Shown here piece after piece: positions 36,731-47,400 of a stretch of 64,000 nt of DNA. Origin of the DNA: Methanosarcina sp. KYL-1 (GTDB taxonomy: Archaea; Halobacteriota; Methanosarcinia; Methanosarcinales; Methanosarcinaceae); the NCBI RefSeq assembly GCF_024372725.1, contig NZ_VOUA01000014.1, positions 29,177 to 93,176 of the forward strand. Direction: 5' to 3'. Position numbers and translations under genes: made by a program. The notes beneath the pieces are model-generated. The model was given only the letters and a program-made list of their open reading frames with translations. It searched no databases and had not been told where the DNA came from. Numbering within the stretch: position 1 is the first letter of the stretch; each line of letters opens with the position of its first letter.

Positions 36731-37651
36731 ATGAAATCAAAAATCCTTGTTCTTCTTCTGATCCTTTCCCTGGCAGGAAATGCCTATTTTATCATGTTCC
36801 AGCAGCCGCAGGTTCCCGGGGAAGGGGATATCCAGGAGATGCAGGCCCGCATCAACTCCCTTGAAAAGGAAAACGATGCCCTGGAGGCGAAGGTCATTCA
36901 GAATAACCAGTCGCTCCAGTCTTACGCCTCTCAAATAGAGTTCTACCGCGAAAAGGTCTTTGAGCTCGAATCGCAGACCGGCGCCTGCCCTTCCGGCGTG
37001 GAAGGTTTTGCCTCCCTCCAGGCCCCGGCTGTCTTCCAGAGAATTGAAACGGAGCAGTCAGGCCCCTTTGTCCGTGAATCCGTTTCCGAAGAGGGTACCC
37101 TGATCAACATCTCGGCTGAAATCCAGCCCGGAAAAGGCCGCGTCCTCGTCCAGACGACTCCCCTCATGGGAGTGATTTTCCAGGACGCAGCCAACACCGC
37201 CGTCTTCGTAGCCCAGAAAAGGACCGGGGTCCCCCTCTCGGGCAGCGACACCATTTTCAGCATCACGGCAGAAGAAACGATCCCCGGAGTTGACGGTTCC
37301 AGCGCCGGAGCCCTCATGACCCTCCTTACGATTTCCGCCCTCAACGGCACAGACCTGAACCAGAGCATAACCCTCACCGGCACCATAGACAATGAGGGAA
37401 ACGTCGGCCCCATAGGCGGCGTCCTTGAAAAAGCCCAGGCTGCAGAAGCAGGCGGCAAGACCCTCTTCCTCCTACCCAGGGAAAACAGCGAGCTTGTGAC
37501 GTACAGGCTCGTGAAAAAAGAGTACGGCGGCTTTACCGTCATAGAGAGAGTGCCGGAAGTCCTGGATGCCGAGGAATACATTGAGGAAAATGTCGGGATT
37601 GACGTCGAGTATGTGGATACGATTGATGATGTTCTGGAGTATGAGATGTAA
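36731..37651 (+). CDS. Lon-like S16 serine protease, membrane-anchored
   Basis: A 306-residue protein with an N-terminal signal anchor (ILVLLLILSLAGNAYFIMF, 5-23), a coiled-coil (about 32-82) and a C-terminal Lon-type protease domain. The Ser-Lys dyad is Ser191 in GVDGSSAGALMTL and Lys234 in IGGVLEKAQAAEAGG, with TGTIDNEGNVGPIGG between. It matches the archaeal stand-alone S16 peptidases without an ATPase domain. The frame is open to 36530, but that part is low-complexity Phe/Ser, so I start at ATG 36731. It probably acts outside the cell membrane. Confidence 0.85.
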   Translation: MKSKILVLLLILSLAGNAYFIMFQQPQVPGEGDIQEMQARINSLEKENDALEAKVIQNNQSLQSYASQIEFYREKVFELESQTGACPSGVEGFASLQAPAVFQRIETEQSGPFVRESVSEEGTLINISAEIQPGKGRVLVQTTPLMGVIFQDAANTAVFVAQKRTGVPLSGSDTIFSITAEETIPGVDGSSAGALMTLLTISALNGTDLNQSITLTGTIDNEGNVGPIGGVLEKAQAAEAGGKTLFLLPRENSELVTYRLVKKEYGGFTVIERVPEVLDAEEYIEENVGIDVEYVDTIDDVLEYEM

Positions 37652-37767
37652 ATAACTTATGTTTAAAACATCATATTCTTAAAAACATCAACTTTTTTAC
37701 ATCGTAAGTTTCATATCCCACAGCATTATTCCACCTGCAAAAGAAAAAAGTGTTTAAAGTGTTGTCT

Positions 37768-38187
37768 ATGTTTGACAAAATAATCCCGCGCCAGCGCAAA
37801 ATGTCCACCCGGATAGGCGGTTTCCTTATCCTCATAAGTGAAACCATGTTCCTTTTTTCCATCCTGAACTTCCTCATGATCAGCCGCCTGCAGTACTATA
37901 GTTCCGGAGACTCTTACATCCGGACCGTCTTCCCGCACTATCTTTTCTTCCTGGGGGCCATGGGCTGTGTAGGGCTGACTGCAATGTTTATTATTTATAC
38001 TTACATCCTGCCGAGCAAGCAGCGCTTTTCCCAGGAACAGGCGGTCAAAGACAACCGCAGCCCCATGTATGACAGGATCATTGAGGTTAAGGGGGAGCTT
38101 GCCGAGATGCGGAAGATGATGGAGGAGCTTTCGGAGAGATTGGATAAGCTTGCGGAAAATGGGAAACAGGAGGGCGGTGATAAGTGA
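37768..38187 (+). CDS. Small membrane protein with C-terminal coiled coil
   Basis: About 139 residues with two membrane segments (GGFLILISETMFLFSILNFLM and HYLFFLGAMGCVGLTAMFII) and a charged helical C-terminus (RIIEVKGELAEMRKMMEELSERL). No catalytic motif. I start at ATG 37768; GTG 37750 is an alternative. It lies 116 bp after the S16 protease gene on the same strand, so a joint membrane role is possible but unproven. Confidence 0.68.
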   Translation: MFDKIIPRQRKMSTRIGGFLILISETMFLFSILNFLMISRLQYYSSGDSYIRTVFPHYLFFLGAMGCVGLTAMFIIYTYILPSKQRFSQEQAVKDNRSPMYDRIIEVKGELAEMRKMMEELSERLDKLAENGKQEGGDK

Positions 38188-38364
38188 AGTTGCGTCCATA
38201 CTGTCCCCTCCTTCAGGTATTCTATCTTTTATAATCGGTGCATTATTTAAATATTGTAAAATACATCTCATCTTGAATATTTTCTTGAGTCTGAAAAATC
38301 AAAATTCTCTTTTCAAGAGTAGGAAAGGTTCCTTGAATCCCTAAAAACCATCCATTTACTAATC

Positions 38365-39240
38365 ATGCCCCCCAAAATCACCCTACCTCCCGAAATCACC
38401 CCAATCCTCAACGAGCCCGCTCTCACCGTCAGGAACACCGAAACCGCGCTGGTCATAGCCGACATCCACCTCGGGATCGAGTGGGACCTCTACAGGAGCG
38501 GGATCAACCTCCCCAGCCGGATGAAAGAGCGGCTGACAAAAATAGAGGGCTACATCGAAGAAGTAAATCCTGACCGGATAGTGCTCCTTGGGGATGTCAA
38601 GCACAATGTCCCGCAGGTTTCCTGGCAGGAAAAGGACGAAATCCCCAGGTTCTTAGAAGCGCTTTCGGAATACGCCCGGGTTGATATTTTGCCCGGGAAC
38701 CATGACGGGGGAATCGAGCTCCTCTTCGACAGGCAAAAGGACATCATGGTGCATCCCGTGCGGGGGGTGGTCCTGGATGGGGTCGGGTACTTCCACGGGC
38801 ATACCTGGCCTGCACCGGAACTGCTGGCTGCGTCCCATGTGGTCACTGCCCATAACCACCCTACAGTCCGGTTCACCGACAAATTCGGCTATTCCATAAC
38901 CGAGCCTGCCTGGATCAGGAGCAGGTTCAACCCCGAAGCCCTCAGGGAGCACTTCAAAAGCCTGGACTTCGGTTCCAAAGAGGCCTGGGCTGATCCCGAA
39001 GTCTTCATCATGCCGGCTTTTAACGAACTCTGCGGGGGTGTCCCATTTAACGAATCAACCTGTGAAGACCTGCTAGGGCCTGCATTTTCTTCCGGGAGCA
39101 TCGAACTTGAAAATGCCGAGATGTACCTGCTGGACGGAACAAGGCTCGGGTCTGTAAGGAACCTCAGGAAACTGGAGCATACGAGAGTTAGAACCCGAAC
39201 CGGGGGCAGAAGACGTAGAAGCCCCGAAAGCCCAGAATGA
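38365..39240 (+). CDS. Metallophosphoesterase (archaeal, helicase-associated type)
   Basis: A 291-residue calcineurin-like phosphoesterase. Metal motifs are Asp33-x-His35 (VIADIHLG), Asp77 (LLGDVKHN), GNHD (111-114), GHTWP (145-149) and TAHNHP (161-166). Members of this branch (ICC-like) are often next to Lhr-type helicase genes, and one is found here 4 kb downstream with a histidine kinase between. The C-terminal tail (RVRTRTGGRRRRSPESPE) is basic. It may act on nucleic-acid ends. Confidence 0.88.
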   Translation: MPPKITLPPEITPILNEPALTVRNTETALVIADIHLGIEWDLYRSGINLPSRMKERLTKIEGYIEEVNPDRIVLLGDVKHNVPQVSWQEKDEIPRFLEALSEYARVDILPGNHDGGIELLFDRQKDIMVHPVRGVVLDGVGYFHGHTWPAPELLAASHVVTAHNHPTVRFTDKFGYSITEPAWIRSRFNPEALREHFKSLDFGSKEAWADPEVFIMPAFNELCGGVPFNESTCEDLLGPAFSSGSIELENAEMYLLDGTRLGSVRNLRKLEHTRVRTRTGGRRRRSPESPE

Positions 39241-39631
39241 GACGATCTGATGAATATCATATGAAGATCTGATGGGCTGTAAGAGAAACGTCACTCAGAA
39301 CCTTTAATCTCAGCTTGCAAATAGCATTAGTTTCAACATGCTGTTCCACTTTTTCTTTTGGGGGGTGCCTTTCTTAAATTAAAATTTTTATATTGTGTCA
39401 AAATGTTTTTATGACATTGATAATGTATATTGCATTGATACAAACTTTTTAATGGTCCTGGAGAAAACCTGAAGATAGAAAATAACAAAGGGTCTAAGAA
39501 ACATTATTATATATTTATTTATATATTCTCATAATATTCATCTTTTTATTCAGATTGGTTCTGTTTTTCCTGAAAAGCGTTCAAGGAATAATCAAGCTTT
39601 TAAATTATTTTTGGTGATTTGAGGGGACGGA
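39241..39631. other. Intergenic, AT-rich promoter region
   Basis: There is no gene. Several TATA-like runs occur (ttatatatttatttatatat at about 39506-39525) ahead of the MEDS fragment and histidine kinase. Confidence 0.4.
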
Positions 39632-39778
39632 ATGAGTGAAAAACCGAGAATTCCCGTTATCGGTCCATTGGGAATATGTCACGGAGCGCACTTTTGCCGG
39701 TTCTATCAAATGAAAAAGGATTTTGCGGACACACTGTTTCTTTTCTTTGGAACAGGGCTGGAGAATTATGACTTCTAA
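39632..39778 (+). pseudogene. Truncated MEDS sensory domain (48 aa)
   Basis: ATG 39632, preceded by gaggggac, opens a 48-codon frame: MSEKPRIPVIGPLGICHG, AHFCRFYQMKKDFADTLF, FFGTGLENYDF, stop. G.HFC.FYQ.K.D...L...F..GLEN is the start of the MEDS (methanogen/methylotroph DcmR sensory) domain, normally about 160 residues. The frame stops in the histidine kinase start region, overlapping it by 11 bp in another frame. It is probably the residue of a deletion in a MEDS-kinase gene, now possibly acting as a translated leader. Confidence 0.65.
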
Positions 39779-42700
39779 CCGTTTGAGTGCTGACGAACTG
39801 GAGATCCGGGTGCAGGAACTGACTGCCGAGCTTGAAAAAGCCAATCAGGCTTTACATGCCGAGACTCTCGAGCGCAAGTTTGCTGAAGAGGCGCTGTGCC
39901 AGAGTGAGCAGCGCGTCAGGATGAAGTCAGAAACTGTTCTCTCGCCTGCCCGGGAGATGGCTAACCTTGAGCTTGCAGAGATTGTTGACATCCAGGCGAT
40001 TCAGTCCCTTATGGATGATTTCTATAAGCTTACTCATATTCCCATGGGCTTAAACGACCTTAAAGGCAATGTTCTGTTAGGGGTCGGGTGGCAGGACATC
40101 TGCACCAGATTTCACAGGATTCATGTCGAAACCTGCAAGCACTGCCTGGAAAGCAGCATGAAGCTATCTATGGGCGTTGCTTCTGGAAAGTTTAAGGTGT
40201 TCAAGTGCAAAAACAACATGTGGGACATGTCGACTCCAATCATGATTGGAGATCAGCAAGTCGGGATTCTCTTCTCAGGGCAGTTTTTTTTTGAGGACGA
40301 ACCTCTGGACTACGAGCTTTTCAAATCCCAGGCTAAACTATACGGCTTCAACGAGGAGGAATACCTGGAAGCGCTTGAAAAAGTTCCGCGGTTAAGCAGG
40401 GAAGCTGTGGATACAGGCATGGCCTTCCTCACGAAGCTTGCTCACATGATTTCACAGCTAGGCTACAGCAATATCAAACTTGCCCGGTCGCTGGCGGAAC
40501 GCGATACCCTGGTGGACGCGCTGAGGAAGAGCGAGGGGCGGTATCGCATGCTATTCGACCACAGCACGGATGCCTTTATCCTTAGTGACCCCCGGGATGG
40601 GGGGAGAATTCTGTCAGCTAATCCGGCCGCCTGCCGGATGCTGGGATGGACGGAAGAAGAACTGGTCGGCAGGGGGCGCGATGTGATGTTTGACCCGGAA
40701 GATCCGGCGGTATCCGACGTATTAGACGAACTTATGCGTACCGGATCAACAAAAGCCCGGCTAACTTACACTCGCAAGGATGGAACTAAGTTCCCTGGAG
40801 AGATCAGCAGCACCTTTTTCACGGATAACAATGGAGAGCCTCGGATAGTCATTATCATCAGGGATATTACCGAGCGCAAACGGGCGGAGCACCAGCTCAG
40901 CAACGAACTGGCGCGAGCGACAGGCTTATGCGAGCTCTATACCCGATCATCGACCCTATCAGACCGCGAACTCTACGATTTCGCACTCAATCAAGCCGTC
41001 AAGATAACCGATAGCACGATCGGCTTCTTCCACCTCGTCTCCGAGGACGAGAAAGAGATCATCCTCGTCACCTGGAATCAGGAAGCATTGAGGTCATGCA
41101 CGGCAGGGAAGGAAGGGCACTACCCTATTGAAAAGGCAGGTAACTGGGTCGATTGCGTCCGGCTTAAGCGGCCGGTGGTCTACAACGACTTTTCTTCCTC
41201 CCCACACCAGAAAGGGCTGCCGGCCGGACACGCTACAGTGAAGCGATTCATGAGCGTGCCGGTCACCGAAAACGGCAAGGTGAGGATCATCTTCGGTGTG
41301 GGCAACAAGGTAGATGAGTACGACGACCGCGATGTCATGCAGCTCCAATTGGTGGCTAATGAGCTTCACAAGATTATGAAGCTGCGTCGCATCGAGAACG
41401 AGGTCCGGGAGAGCGAGGCCTTCCTCCGAGACATCATGGAGAACGTCTCAGACGCCATCTTCGTCATGGATAGAGAAGCCCGGATGATCCTGGCAAACAC
41501 AGCTTACTACAGGCTTATGGGCAAATTTCCTGAAGAGGTCCTTAATAAGAAAGTTTCCAATTTTTACCCTCCTGAGATAGCCAGGAAGCTAGCGGAGGAT
41601 GACAAGCGGGTCATGGAGACCGGAAAAGGGACAACCTTAGAGGAGAGAATATTTACATCACACGGATGGCTCATCCTCCAGACCGTAAAAGCACCATACT
41701 ATGATGGACAGGGCAACATCATAGGATTGATAGGAGTGGCGCGAGACATTACCGAACTCAAGAAAGCAGAAGATGCCCTGAAAAAGGCACATGATAATCT
41801 GGAAAAACTTGTTGAAGAGCGGACGAAGCAACTTGAAAAGGCTTACAACCGGTTGAAAGAAAGTGAAAAAGGTCTGGCTGAAGCTCAAAGAATGGCTCAT
41901 ATCGGAAACTGGAGCTGGAATATTGCAACTAATGAACTGTTCTGGTCTGACGAGGTTTATCGTATCTTTGGACTAAACCCTCAAGAATTCAAAGTAACTT
42001 ATGATTTGTTTTTAAGGTATGTACACCCCGACGATCTGGACCACCTGATTAATGCAATTAATGAAGGTCTAAAAGGGAGACCACATGATGTTGATTACCG
42101 GATAATCTTAGCTGATGGAGAGGAGCGCATAGTCCACACAGAATCAGAAATTATTTTTTATGAAGGAAATGTCCCTGTTCAAGCGAAGGGAATAGTTCAG
42201 GACATTACTGAGCGCAAAAAAGCAGAAGAGAAGATTAAGATACTGGCAAATGCTCTGGAATCATCGAACGATGCTATTGTAACCGAGTCTCTTGAAGGTA
42301 TTATTACCAGCTGGAACAGGGGAGCAGAGCAGATTTATGGTTATTCGGCTGAAGAAATTCTGGGGAAAGATGTTTCTATACTTGAACCGGCTAACCTAAA
42401 AGGGGAGATAAAACAGTTGAATGAGAAGATTATACAGGGGGAACTGGTCAAACACTACGAAACTTTACGGATAAAAAAGGACGAAACTCTTATAAATACT
42501 TCAGTGACTCTTTCTCCGATTTTTGACGCATCCGGAGAGCTTGTAGCTATCTCAGCTATTGCCAGAGACATTACTGAACGCATTAAAGCAGAAACAGCCC
42601 TGGCTGAGATTGATATAGTCAGGATTAAAGAAATTCATCACAGAATCAAGAACAATTTGCAGGTGATCTCTTCCCTGCTGGATCTCCAGGCTGAGAAATT

Positions 42701-43241
42701 CCGGGATAAAGAGGTGCTGGAAGCTTTCAGGGAAAGTCAGAGCCGTATACTCTCTATGTCTCTTATCCATGAAGAACTTTACAAAGGGGGCGGAACCGAC
42801 ACAGTGAACTTTTCGGCATATCTTAAAAAGTTAGCTGAAAATCTTTTCCAGACTTACAGCCTTAGAAGTAAAAATATCCGCCTGTACATGGACCTGGAAG
42901 AAAATGCCTTCTTTAATACGGATACTGCTGTTCCATTGGGAATAATTGTTAACGAACTCGTTTCGAATTCTCTCAAACATGCTTTTACTGAAAAAGAGGG
43001 AGATATTCGAATCCGGCTTTGCAGGGAAGAAAAGAATAACGAAATAAGCAAATCCCTTTACAGCCTGACAATTTCGGATAACGGGAAAGGAATTCCCAAA
43101 AACGTAGAATTGGGAAGTGTTGAATCACTGGGACTGCAGTTAGTAAGCATTCTTGTTGACCAGCTGGACGGAAATATAGAGCTTAAGCGAGAGCAAGGGA
43201 CAGAATTCAAAATCACTTTCAACCTGGCGGAAAGATCATAA
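39768..43241 (+). CDS. PocR/PAS/GAF multi-domain histidine kinase
   Basis: About 1157 residues, soluble. In order: a coiled-coil start (ADELEIRVQELTAELEKAN); a PocR ligand domain (about 50-230, LMDDFYKLTHIPMGLNDLKGN; CKHCLESSMKLS; FKCKNNMWDMSTPI); PAS (about 245-360); GAF (about 375-525); PAS (about 540-655); a coiled coil; and two more PAS domains with PAC ends (DITERKKAEE). A HisKA_2 phosphoacceptor (EIHHRIKNNLQVISSLLDLQ) and HATPase_c (NELVSNSLKHAF; ISDNGKGIP) end it. There is no response regulator nearby. ATG 39768 is chosen over 39723 because it begins the typical MTSNRLSADELE leader. Confidence 0.92.
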   Translation: MTSNRLSADELEIRVQELTAELEKANQALHAETLERKFAEEALCQSEQRVRMKSETVLSPAREMANLELAEIVDIQAIQSLMDDFYKLTHIPMGLNDLKGNVLLGVGWQDICTRFHRIHVETCKHCLESSMKLSMGVASGKFKVFKCKNNMWDMSTPIMIGDQQVGILFSGQFFFEDEPLDYELFKSQAKLYGFNEEEYLEALEKVPRLSREAVDTGMAFLTKLAHMISQLGYSNIKLARSLAERDTLVDALRKSEGRYRMLFDHSTDAFILSDPRDGGRILSANPAACRMLGWTEEELVGRGRDVMFDPEDPAVSDVLDELMRTGSTKARLTYTRKDGTKFPGEISSTFFTDNNGEPRIVIIIRDITERKRAEHQLSNELARATGLCELYTRSSTLSDRELYDFALNQAVKITDSTIGFFHLVSEDEKEIILVTWNQEALRSCTAGKEGHYPIEKAGNWVDCVRLKRPVVYNDFSSSPHQKGLPAGHATVKRFMSVPVTENGKVRIIFGVGNKVDEYDDRDVMQLQLVANELHKIMKLRRIENEVRESEAFLRDIMENVSDAIFVMDREARMILANTAYYRLMGKFPEEVLNKKVSNFYPPEIARKLAEDDKRVMETGKGTTLEERIFTSHGWLILQTVKAPYYDGQGNIIGLIGVARDITELKKAEDALKKAHDNLEKLVEERTKQLEKAYNRLKESEKGLAEAQRMAHIGNWSWNIATNELFWSDEVYRIFGLNPQEFKVTYDLFLRYVHPDDLDHLINAINEGLKGRPHDVDYRIILADGEERIVHTESEIIFYEGNVPVQAKGIVQDITERKKAEEKIKILANALESSNDAIVTESLEGIITSWNRGAEQIYGYSAEEILGKDVSILEPANLKGEIKQLNEKIIQGELVKHYETLRIKKDETLINTSVTLSPIFDASGELVAISAIARDITERIKAETALAEIDIVRIKEIHHRIKNNLQVISSLLDLQAEKFRDKEVLEAFRESQSRILSMSLIHEELYKGGGTDTVNFSAYLKKLAENLFQTYSLRSKNIRLYMDLEENAFFNTDTAVPLGIIVNELVSNSLKHAFTEKEGDIRIRLCREEKNNEISKSLYSLTISDNGKGIPKNVELGSVESLGLQLVSILVDQLDGNIELKREQGTEFKITFNLAERS

Positions 43242-43411
43242 GCTCTATAAATTAATAAACAAAGGTACTTTTTCAGCATAACCTATGTTTCAAGTTTTTC
43301 GCTGGCTCTGATTTTTTACAGTTTCCTTTTTATCCCGGGCCTGCTATGAATATTTCATACTAATTTCCATTCCTTATCAAAAATTCCTTTTCATAAGCCC
43401 CTACCGGAAAA

Positions 43412-46408
43412 ATGACATACGATAACACTCTCAAAACCTTTGCGGCCTTTCACCCGAAAATCCAGGAAGCCTTAAAAACCCTGGGCTTCGCCCGCCCGAC
43501 CGAGCCGCAGGAAAGGGCTTTTCCCCACATCCTTGACGGAAAGCACACTCTTTTGATCGCCCCCACCGGCTCCGGGAAAACCGAATCGGCTGTCCTGCCG
43601 GTCTTCCATGCTATCCTCAAGAAAAAGCAGGAGAAGCGGAGCGGGATTTCTGCCCTCTACATCACTCCCCTGCGGGCTCTCAACCGGGATATGCTCTCCC
43701 GGATCGAGGTGCTGGGAAAGCTGCTTGACATCAAAGTCCAGGTCAGGCACGGGGACACCCCGCAGAGTGAGCGCCAGCGCCAGTCCAGAAACCCCCCTGA
43801 CTTCCTGATCACAACTCCTGAGACTTTGCAGGCGATGTTTACGGGCTCCCGGCTGCGGAAGAACCTGGAGACCGTAACCCATGTAGTGGTTGACGAGATC
43901 CACGAGCTTGCAGGCTCAAAAAGGGGAGCCCAGCTGGCTGTGGGGCTTGAGCGGCTTGTGGAAATTTCAGGCGAGTTCCAGAGGATAGGGCTATCTGCAA
44001 CTGTGGGAAACCCCTGGGAGATTGGAAAGTTCCTGGCAGGCTCGGAGCGGGATTTTTCGGTTGTGATGGTGCCCCTGCTCAAGCTCCTGGAGTTCGATGT
44101 GGTCAGCCCGCAGGTCTCGGGGGAATCCGAAGACCGGGAGGTCATGGAGATTGCAAGAAAGGTCGGCTGCGAGCCTGAGTTTGCCTCCCAGCTCCGCTGC
44201 ATCCTGGACATTGTGGAGGAGAGCCAGTCAACCCTGATTTTTGTCAATACGCGGCAGAGCGCGGAGGCGCTGGCTTCGGGTTTCAGGAAAATGGGGGCTT
44301 CCATCGGGGTGCACCATGGCTCTCTTTCCTTTGAGGCGCGGATCGAGGCTGAGGAGTCGTTCAAGCGTGGGGAGCTCAGGGGGCTGATCTGTACGTCTTC
44401 GATGGAGCTCGGGATCGACATCGGGAAGGTGGACCGGGTGGTCCAGTACGGGTCTCCCCGGCAGGTATCGAGGCTGCTCCAGCGGGTCGGAAGAGCCGGG
44501 CACAAGATCCATGAAGTGTCCCGGGGGACGATCATTTCGATGGAAGCCGACGACACCGCCGAGAGCATGGCAATTACGAAAGCTGCCATGGAAGGAAGGG
44601 TGGAGAATATTTTCCCGCACGCGAAATCCCTGGACGTTGTTGCAAACCAGATCGCAGGGATGGTGATGGACTTCGGGGAGGTGAAGGTCGAAAAGATCCA
44701 TTCGATTCTCCGGCGGGCGTATATCTTCAAGGACCTCAGCCCGGAAGAGCTGCAGCGGGTGGTGGACCAGGTTTCCGATTACAAGCTTGTCTGGCGGGAC
44801 GAGGGTTCGCCTGCTGTCAAGAAGCGGAAGAAGAGCTGGCAGTATTATTACGATAACCTTTCCATGATCCCGGACGAAAAGAAGTACGAGATCTACGACA
44901 TCGTGAGCGGCAAGTCCGTCGGGACGCTGGACGAAGCTTTTGTGGTGAACTTTGCAAGCCCGGGAGCCGTTTTCATTACGAAGGGAGACATGTGGCGGGT
45001 CGTGGAAATGCCGGATAAGGAACGGGAACCGGGCAGGGACAGGATCAAAGTCGAGCCTGTCGAAGGCATGGGGGAAGTCCCTAGCTGGACCGGAGAAGAA
45101 ATCCCGGTACCCTTTGAAGTGGCGCAGGACGTGGGAAAACTCAGGGCTGAGATTGCAGCCCTCATCCGGGAAAGGCTCGATAACGATAGTGATAACGATG
45201 AAACTGACGATGGCTATGACGATGGCGATGTTGGCGGCGATGCCGTTGGCGATGCCGTTGGCTATGACGATGGCTATGACGATGGCTATGACGATGGTGG
45301 CGATGATGAGGTGGTTGCCGAAAAGCTGCAGGCGAAGTACCCTGTGTCCAGGCTGGCCGTGCTTGAACTGATCCGCCTCCTCCGGGACCACGTCGAAGGA
45401 GGCTTCCCCCTCCCGGACGCAGACACGATCGTGATCGAAGACGAAGGAGACGCCGTGACCCTGAACGCCTGCTTCGGGCACAACACCAACGGCACTCTTG
45501 CGCGGGTCCTGACCTCCCTCCTCTCCGCCAGGTTCGGGGGCAGCGTAGCCCAGGAAGTGGACCCGTACCGGATCAGGCTCACTCTCCCCCGCAGGCTAGG
45601 CCCCGTCCAGATCCGGGACATGCTCCTGTCCCTCCGCCCGGAACACGTCGAGCCCATAATCGAGATGACCCTGAAGAACACGACCCTCATGAAGTGGAAG
45701 ATGGTCCACGTAGCCCGCAAGTTCGGCGCCCTTTCAAAGGACGTCGAGTACGACCGGATCAGCATGAAAAAGCTCCTTGAAATCTACGAAGGCTCTTCCA
45801 TGTACGACGAGGTGGTCCGCGAAATCTTCCATGATATGCTCGACGTCTCCAGGGCAAAAGAAGTCCTGACTAAACTTGCAGCCGGCGAAATTGCAGTCGA
45901 GGTCTCGGGCCCAACCCCGATCGGCTCAGCCGGCTTTGCCATGAAAAAAGACCTGGTAGCCCCGGAAAAAGCCGACCGTTCGATCGTCCTTGCCTTAAAG
46001 GACCGGATCATGAACGACCACATCATCCTCTTCTGCACGACCTGCAAGAAATGGACCTCCCGCCGCCAGGTCAAAAACGCCCCCGAAGAAATCGTCTGCC
46101 CGGTCTGCGACTCAAGAATGGTTGCAGCCCTCAAGCCTTGGGAAGACGAGGAAATCAAACTGGTCAGGAAGCAGGGAAAAGGCGTCCCTATCTCAGCCGA
46201 GGAGAAAAAACGCATCCAGAGAGTCTACCGGAACGCCAGCATCGTAAACTCGCAGGGGAAAAAAGCCGTTATTGCGCTTGCGAGCAGGGGGGTCGGGCCT
46301 GAGACGGCGTCGAGGGTGATTGAAAAGATGAGGGTGGATGAAGAGGCTTTTTACAGGGATATTTTGAAGGCTGAGAGGCAGTATGTGAAGACGAAGAAGT
46401 TCTGGTGA
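43412..46408 (+). CDS. lhr: Lhr-type superfamily 2 DNA helicase
   Basis: A 998-residue ATP-dependent helicase. Motifs: Q-like [12 protein letters not shown], Walker [10 protein letters not shown] (50-58), [13 protein letters not shown] (161-164), [11 protein letters not shown], then in RecA2 [29 protein letters not shown] and QRVGRAGH. The C-terminal Lhr domain ends in a zinc finger (CTTCKKW...CPVCDSR) and the [16 protein letters not shown] tail. An acidic, repetitive insert at about residues 590-633 (YDDG units) splits the central region. Lhr helicases act in DNA repair and recombination. The metallophosphoesterase at 38365 is its usual type of neighbour. Confidence 0.93.
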   Translation: MTYDNTLKTFAAFHPKIQEALKTLGFARPTEPQERAFPHILDGKHTLLIAPTGSGKTESAVLPVFHAILKKKQEKRSGISALYITPLRALNRDMLSRIEVLGKLLDIKVQVRHGDTPQSERQRQSRNPPDFLITTPETLQAMFTGSRLRKNLETVTHVVVDEIHELAGSKRGAQLAVGLERLVEISGEFQRIGLSATVGNPWEIGKFLAGSERDFSVVMVPLLKLLEFDVVSPQVSGESEDREVMEIARKVGCEPEFASQLRCILDIVEESQSTLIFVNTRQSAEALASGFRKMGASIGVHHGSLSFEARIEAEESFKRGELRGLICTSSMELGIDIGKVDRVVQYGSPRQVSRLLQRVGRAGHKIHEVSRGTIISMEADDTAESMAITKAAMEGRVENIFPHAKSLDVVANQIAGMVMDFGEVKVEKIHSILRRAYIFKDLSPEELQRVVDQVSDYKLVWRDEGSPAVKKRKKSWQYYYDNLSMIPDEKKYEIYDIVSGKSVGTLDEAFVVNFASPGAVFITKGDMWRVVEMPDKEREPGRDRIKVEPVEGMGEVPSWTGEEIPVPFEVAQDVGKLRAEIAALIRERLDNDSDNDETDDGYDDGDVGGDAVGDAVGYDDGYDDGYDDGGDDEVVAEKLQAKYPVSRLAVLELIRLLRDHVEGGFPLPDADTIVIEDEGDAVTLNACFGHNTNGTLARVLTSLLSARFGGSVAQEVDPYRIRLTLPRRLGPVQIRDMLLSLRPEHVEPIIEMTLKNTTLMKWKMVHVARKFGALSKDVEYDRISMKKLLEIYEGSSMYDEVVREIFHDMLDVSRAKEVLTKLAAGEIAVEVSGPTPIGSAGFAMKKDLVAPEKADRSIVLALKDRIMNDHIILFCTTCKKWTSRRQVKNAPEEIVCPVCDSRMVAALKPWEDEEIKLVRKQGKGVPISAEEKKRIQRVYRNASIVNSQGKKAVIALASRGVGPETASRVIEKMRVDEEAFYRDILKAERQYVKTKKFW

Positions 46409-46486
46409 AGAAGGAGAGGAATGATTATCTAATAATTTTTGGAAAACTGGCATTAATTCTTCAAATGTATGAAATTTTTGGTAATC

Positions 46487-47305
46487 TTATTTATTTTCCT
46501 TTTCTTTGAATAAATTCTCTTCAACATAATTTATTCTGTCTTCATTAATAAATATCTTTTTTTCGTCCTTTAGTAGGGACACATATTTTCCGAATTTCAA
46601 TATCTTCCCTTCGAAAACTGTCCCATCATCTAGAAATATCTTTGCGGTTGGATAATATGCTCCATGGTATCCAATGGAAATTGCAATATTTGTAACTGTA
46701 ACCAATGTTAAAAGTAAAGAAATTGAGATTATTAGTGGAGAGTTGGTATTGTTGAAAAGATTAAAACTTGAATAAATGGTAACAAATGAAAATATGTATA
46801 AAACTTTTTTATTTCCATATATCTTGGTTGGAATTTTATTATAAATTAGGTTAAACAACTCTGAAGGCTTTTTATTAGAAAGTTTTGTTGTATCTATCCC
46901 TCGCTCATTAAATATCTCATTAACTTTTTGTTCAGAGGCCTCACTGTATTTTTTAAGCAAGCCGTATCTATTAAAAAATTTATTTGCTCTGACATTCGTC
47001 GATACACAACTAAAAATAAATATCTGTAAAAGAAGTATTCCTAATGGATGTTGGCTCAATTTTATTTTAAAAGTTGGTAATAATTCTTGATGCCCTCCCA
47101 AATAATTGTCAATATATATTGCAATTACTAAAGGAATTACTACGTAGTAAATGAAAAAGAAGAATCCTTCAATATAATATACATCTTTGTCGAATTTTTC
47201 AACCCTAGTGTCTCCGATAAATCTCCCAAAATAATATACTATAATGCTCAGGAGAATGAGAAGTATTGAATAATTTAGGTTAGTAAGATCGTTAGCTTCT
47301 AGCAT
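46487..47305 (-). CDS. AT-rich island: polytopic membrane protein
   Basis: A 272-residue protein with about five membrane segments (YSILLILLSIIVYYFGRF, FFFFIYYVVIPLVIAIYI, LGILLLQIFIFSCVSTN, YIFSFVTIYSSF, LIISISLLLTLVTVTNIAIS). A C-terminal soluble beta module follows (AKIFLDDGTVFEGKILKFG, EKKIFINEDRINYVEE), like a small SH3/Sm-type barrel. No family recognised. Base composition is far more AT-rich than the adjacent helicase. It is the last gene of the four-gene minus-strand set. Confidence 0.62.
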   Translation of the reverse strand: MLEANDLTNLNYSILLILLSIIVYYFGRFIGDTRVEKFDKDVYYIEGFFFFIYYVVIPLVIAIYIDNYLGGHQELLPTFKIKLSQHPLGILLLQIFIFSCVSTNVRANKFFNRYGLLKKYSEASEQKVNEIFNERGIDTTKLSNKKPSELFNLIYNKIPTKIYGNKKVLYIFSFVTIYSSFNLFNNTNSPLIISISLLLTLVTVTNIAISIGYHGAYYPTAKIFLDDGTVFEGKILKFGKYVSLLKDEKKIFINEDRINYVEENLFKEKENK

Positions 47306-47400
47306 GTTTATCTAAAATTTAACTTTTAACTATTTCTCTCTCTTTATTTATGGATGTGATTACATGGTTAAATTATTTTGGGATTCTATTTGTGAATAAT

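Noticed and set aside
36731..37651. Full Lon protease
   Set aside because: Only the S16 proteolytic domain and a membrane anchor are present; there is no AAA+ ATPase domain.
44228..45481. 417-codon minus-strand frame opposite the helicase
   Set aside because: It is a shadow of the GC-rich lhr coding sequence, which has complete helicase motifs on the plus strand.
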